From contig JAFWXL010000043.1 in NCBI GenBank assembly GCA_017545905.1, forward strand, positions 1 to 51,570: DNA of 51,570 nt, read 5' to 3'. The translations under genes were made by a program, and so were the position numbers. Positions 49,938-51,570 of this stretch are shown here, one piece after another. A model generated the notes under the pieces. The model was not told the DNA's origin, searched no databases, and saw only the letters and a list, made by a program, of their open reading frames with translations. The number at the start of each line of letters is the position of its first letter. Position 1 is the first letter of the stretch. The stretch comes from Clostridia bacterium (lineage in GTDB: Bacteria; Bacillota; Clostridia; Christensenellales; Aristaeellaceae).

Positions 49938-50010
49938 TGCCTGCGCTTCGCGCCGGTTTTCACCCGTTTTCTTCGCGCAAAGGGCGCTCGAAAACTACTG
50001 ATCATGAATA
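49919..50010 (+). repeat. Dispersed repeat of the GCGGCC type, copy between serC and serA
   Basis: GCGGCCAATGGCCGC overlaps the end of serC; CTGCGCTTCGCG and GCTCGAAAACTACTGATCATG follow, similar to the 18087 copy (CTACGCTTCGCC, CCTTGAAAACTGCTTGAA). In both places the repeat joins two co-directional pathway genes. Confidence 0.55.
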
Positions 50011-50028
50011 GAGAGAAGGTTTTCTTCC

Positions 50029-51207
50029 ATGGAATATAAGATTAAAACGCTGAATGCAATTTCCTCCGCGATCTATACCCAGCTGGATGACAAATACAAG
50101 GTCGCCGACGACGTGACCAATCCGCAGGCCGTGCTGGTTCGCTCCGCCTCCATGCACGACGCGCCCATCGACGACAGCGTGCTTTGCATTGCGCGAGCCG
50201 GCGCTGGCTACAACAACATCCCGGTCGACCTGTGCAGCGCAAAGGGCGTCTGCGTATTCAATACGCCGGGCGCGAACGCAAACGCCGTCGCCGAGATGGT
50301 GCTGGCGGGCATGCTGCTCTCCTGCCGCAACATCGTGGGCGGCATCGAATGGACGCGCACGCTCAAGGGCCAGGGCGCGGCGGTCGAGAAGGCCGTCGAA
50401 AAGGGCAAGAAGGCCTTTGTCGGTCCGGAGCTGCGCGGCAAAACGCTGGGCGTCGTGGGCCTTGGCGCCATCGGCGTGCTGGTGGCCAATGCCGCCGTGC
50501 ATCTGGGCATGAACGTGGTGGGCTACGATCCGATGATCTCTGTCGAGCATGCGTGGGTGCTTTCCCGCCAGGTCAAGCGCGAGAATTCTCTGGACGCGCT
50601 GTTCTCCTCCTGCGATTTCATCACGCTGCACGTGCCGCTCAATGAGAAGACCCGCGGCATGGTCGGCACCCGCACGCTGTCCATCTGCCGCAAGGGCGTG
50701 CGCATCATGAACTTTGCGCGCGGCGGTCTGGTGGACGAGGCCGCGCTGATCGATGCGCTGGGCGATGGCCGTGTGAGCTGCTATGTGACCGACTTCCCGA
50801 GCGATGCGCTCATCGGCCTTGAGGGCGTGATCGCAATTCCGCATCTGGGCGCCTCCACCCCGGAGAGCGAGGAGAACTGTGCCGTGATGGCCGCCGCACA
50901 GACGCGCGACTTCCTTGAATCCGGCATCATCCGCAACAGCGTGAACCTGCCGGCGATCGACGTGGCCCCGGTAAGCAAGCCGCGCCTGCTGTGCATCCAT
51001 GAGAACGTACCGAACGTGCTGGGCTCCATCACCTCTGCCGTCGCAGGCTTTGGCCTGAACATCTCCGACCTCGTGAACCGCAGCCGCGGCGCGATGGCCG
51101 TGTCCGTTGTGGATATGGACGAGATTCCGGCGCGCGCACAGGAAGCGCTGTGCGATAAGGTTCGCGCGATTCCGGGCATGAAGCGCGTAAGGCTGCTGGG
51201 CGTGTAA
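50029..51207 (+). CDS. serA: D-3-phosphoglycerate dehydrogenase with ACT domain (short type)
   Basis: This 392-residue enzyme starts serine synthesis. The substrate domain (1-95, and about 275-315) flanks a Rossmann domain with GVVGLGAIGVLVAN near 143. Catalytic arginine is in MNFARGGLVDE and histidine in IPHLGAST. The usual LDVFE-type segment carrying the catalytic glutamate reads VTDFPSDALIG, so that residue is not obvious. The C-terminal 75 residues (LLCIHENVPNVLGSITSAVA...) are an ACT domain that may bind serine. It lies downstream of serC. The binding site before ATG is GAGAGAAGG. Confidence 0.93.
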   Translation: MEYKIKTLNAISSAIYTQLDDKYKVADDVTNPQAVLVRSASMHDAPIDDSVLCIARAGAGYNNIPVDLCSAKGVCVFNTPGANANAVAEMVLAGMLLSCRNIVGGIEWTRTLKGQGAAVEKAVEKGKKAFVGPELRGKTLGVVGLGAIGVLVANAAVHLGMNVVGYDPMISVEHAWVLSRQVKRENSLDALFSSCDFITLHVPLNEKTRGMVGTRTLSICRKGVRIMNFARGGLVDEAALIDALGDGRVSCYVTDFPSDALIGLEGVIAIPHLGASTPESEENCAVMAAAQTRDFLESGIIRNSVNLPAIDVAPVSKPRLLCIHENVPNVLGSITSAVAGFGLNISDLVNRSRGAMAVSVVDMDEIPARAQEALCDKVRAIPGMKRVRLLGV

Positions 51208-51229
51208 GCAAAAGAAAAGAGTATAAGAG

Positions 51230-51261
51230 AATCTGCCGGATTGGATATCCGGCAGATTTTT
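51230..51261 (+). terminator. Terminator of serC-serA
   Basis: AATCTGCCGGAT (51230-51241), a 5-base loop, ATCCGGCAGATT (51247-51258), then T-run. Confidence 0.9.
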
Positions 51262-51299
51262 GCTTTGCAAAAGGAATATATAGCTCAGTAACGATGATA

Positions 51300-51442
51300 G
51301 GCGCGAAGCGAAGAAGGGAGTTTGAGGGATGAAATCCCTCAAGCGGGTTTGGGACCGTAGCCTGCCGCGCCCAGTGGGCGAAACAGGCAGGCGGAGCGTC
51401 GGAAACGGCAAGGAGCGCTTGCGCGACTATGCCGGCTTCCCG
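51300..51442 (+). repeat. Dispersed palindromic repeat, copy E, joined to structured module E1
   Basis: GCGCGAAGCGAAGAAGGGAG and hairpin 1 TTGAGGGATGAAATCCCTCAA (51322-51342) as in copy B, then GGTTTGGGACCGTAGCCTGCCGC (here split by position 51346-51368), CAGGCAGGCG, and a folded module at 51400-51442: CGGAAACGGCA pairs with TGCCGGCTTCCCG around AGGA, GCGC/GCGC and CTA. Its right half is homologous to the minus strand of copy A. Confidence 0.7.
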
Positions 51443-51505
51443 GATCGGCAGCCCAACGTTCCCATGCGCGAAGCGCCCATCAGCAAGAATCTCAGAGGAA
51501 CCGGA

Positions 51506-51555
51506 GGCAGGAAATCGCAAGGAGCGCTTGCGCGACTATGCGAGTTTCCTGTGCC
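51506..51555 (+). repeat. Second structured module (E2) at the window end
   Basis: GGCAGGAAATCGCA pairs with TGCGAGTTTCCTGTGCC around the same AGGAGC, GCGCTTGCGC and CTA core as E1. Outer stems differ from E1 and copy A but still pair. The element may continue past the window. Confidence 0.65.
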
Positions 51556-51570
51556 GAAGGTGACAATTGA

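Noticed and set aside
51029-51520. Minus-strand open frame across the serA end and the terminal repeat
   Set aside because: It reads through serA antisense, a terminator and structured repeats; no start signal or domain.
51400-51570. Repeats near the right end considered as a CRISPR array
   Set aside because: Repeat units are imperfect and self-folding, spacing is irregular, only two copies are present and no cas gene is near.

Overview
The window looks like chromosomal DNA of a GC-rich, spore-forming member of the Clostridia, probably an uncultured gut lineage. The evidence is a complete gerA-gerB-gerC germinant-receptor operon, Firmicutes-type signal peptides and strong AGGAGG ribosome binding sites, textbook sigma-A promoters (TTGACA-17-TATAAT) at many genes, anaerobic C1 metabolism (formate-tetrahydrofolate ligase) and split two-subunit transketolase. 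No rRNA, tRNA or CRISPR array was seen. Species-level placement is not possible from sequence reading alone.

Region 1 (1 to about 5.8 kb) is the right part of an integrative mobilizable element. It holds the start of a divergent XRE regulator, an oriT-like site, a DUF3847-like coiled-coil protein, a MobA/MobL (MOBQ) relaxase, a Toprim/RecA-fold primase-helicase-like protein, an excisionase and a Tn916-type tyrosine integrase. The left end is outside the window. Two long hairpins bracket the excisionase gene.

Region 2 (5.8 to 13.3 kb) has a low-molecular-weight tyrosine phosphatase; a minus-strand group with a CapA-type enzyme, a NYN nuclease with two LOTUS domains and a secreted Ig-like protein; a 68-residue orphan; and a polar amino-acid ABC importer led by a strong promoter with three CACTAA octamers.

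Region 3 (13.3 to 25 kb) has the germination operon, kduI and kduD for unsaturated uronate breakdown, and a drug-response-like locus: marR plus a heterodimeric ABC exporter facing an ABC-F ATPase.

Region 4 (25 to 36 kb) has an MBL-fold hydrolase, a Sel1-repeat membrane protein, split transketolase, an SH3b protein, a two-gene ThrE-type exporter, a secreted tandem alpha/beta hydrolase and a cytoplasmic GH13 amylase.

Region 5 (36 to 51.6 kb) has an N-acyl-D-amino-acid deacylase-like amidohydrolase, potABCD, cardiolipin synthase, asnA, a lactate-dehydrogenase-family enzyme, a VanX-like dipeptidase, fhs under a ZTP riboswitch, and divergent serC-serA. fhs and serC-serA share one control region, linking serine synthesis, C1 units and purine status.

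A striking background feature is a set of dispersed intergenic palindromic repeats (near 6.3, 9.0, 11.75, 18.1, 45.7, 46.6, 48.4, 49.9 and 51.3-51.57 kb). Their stems change sequence between copies but keep pairing, so they are best read as structured nucleic-acid elements.
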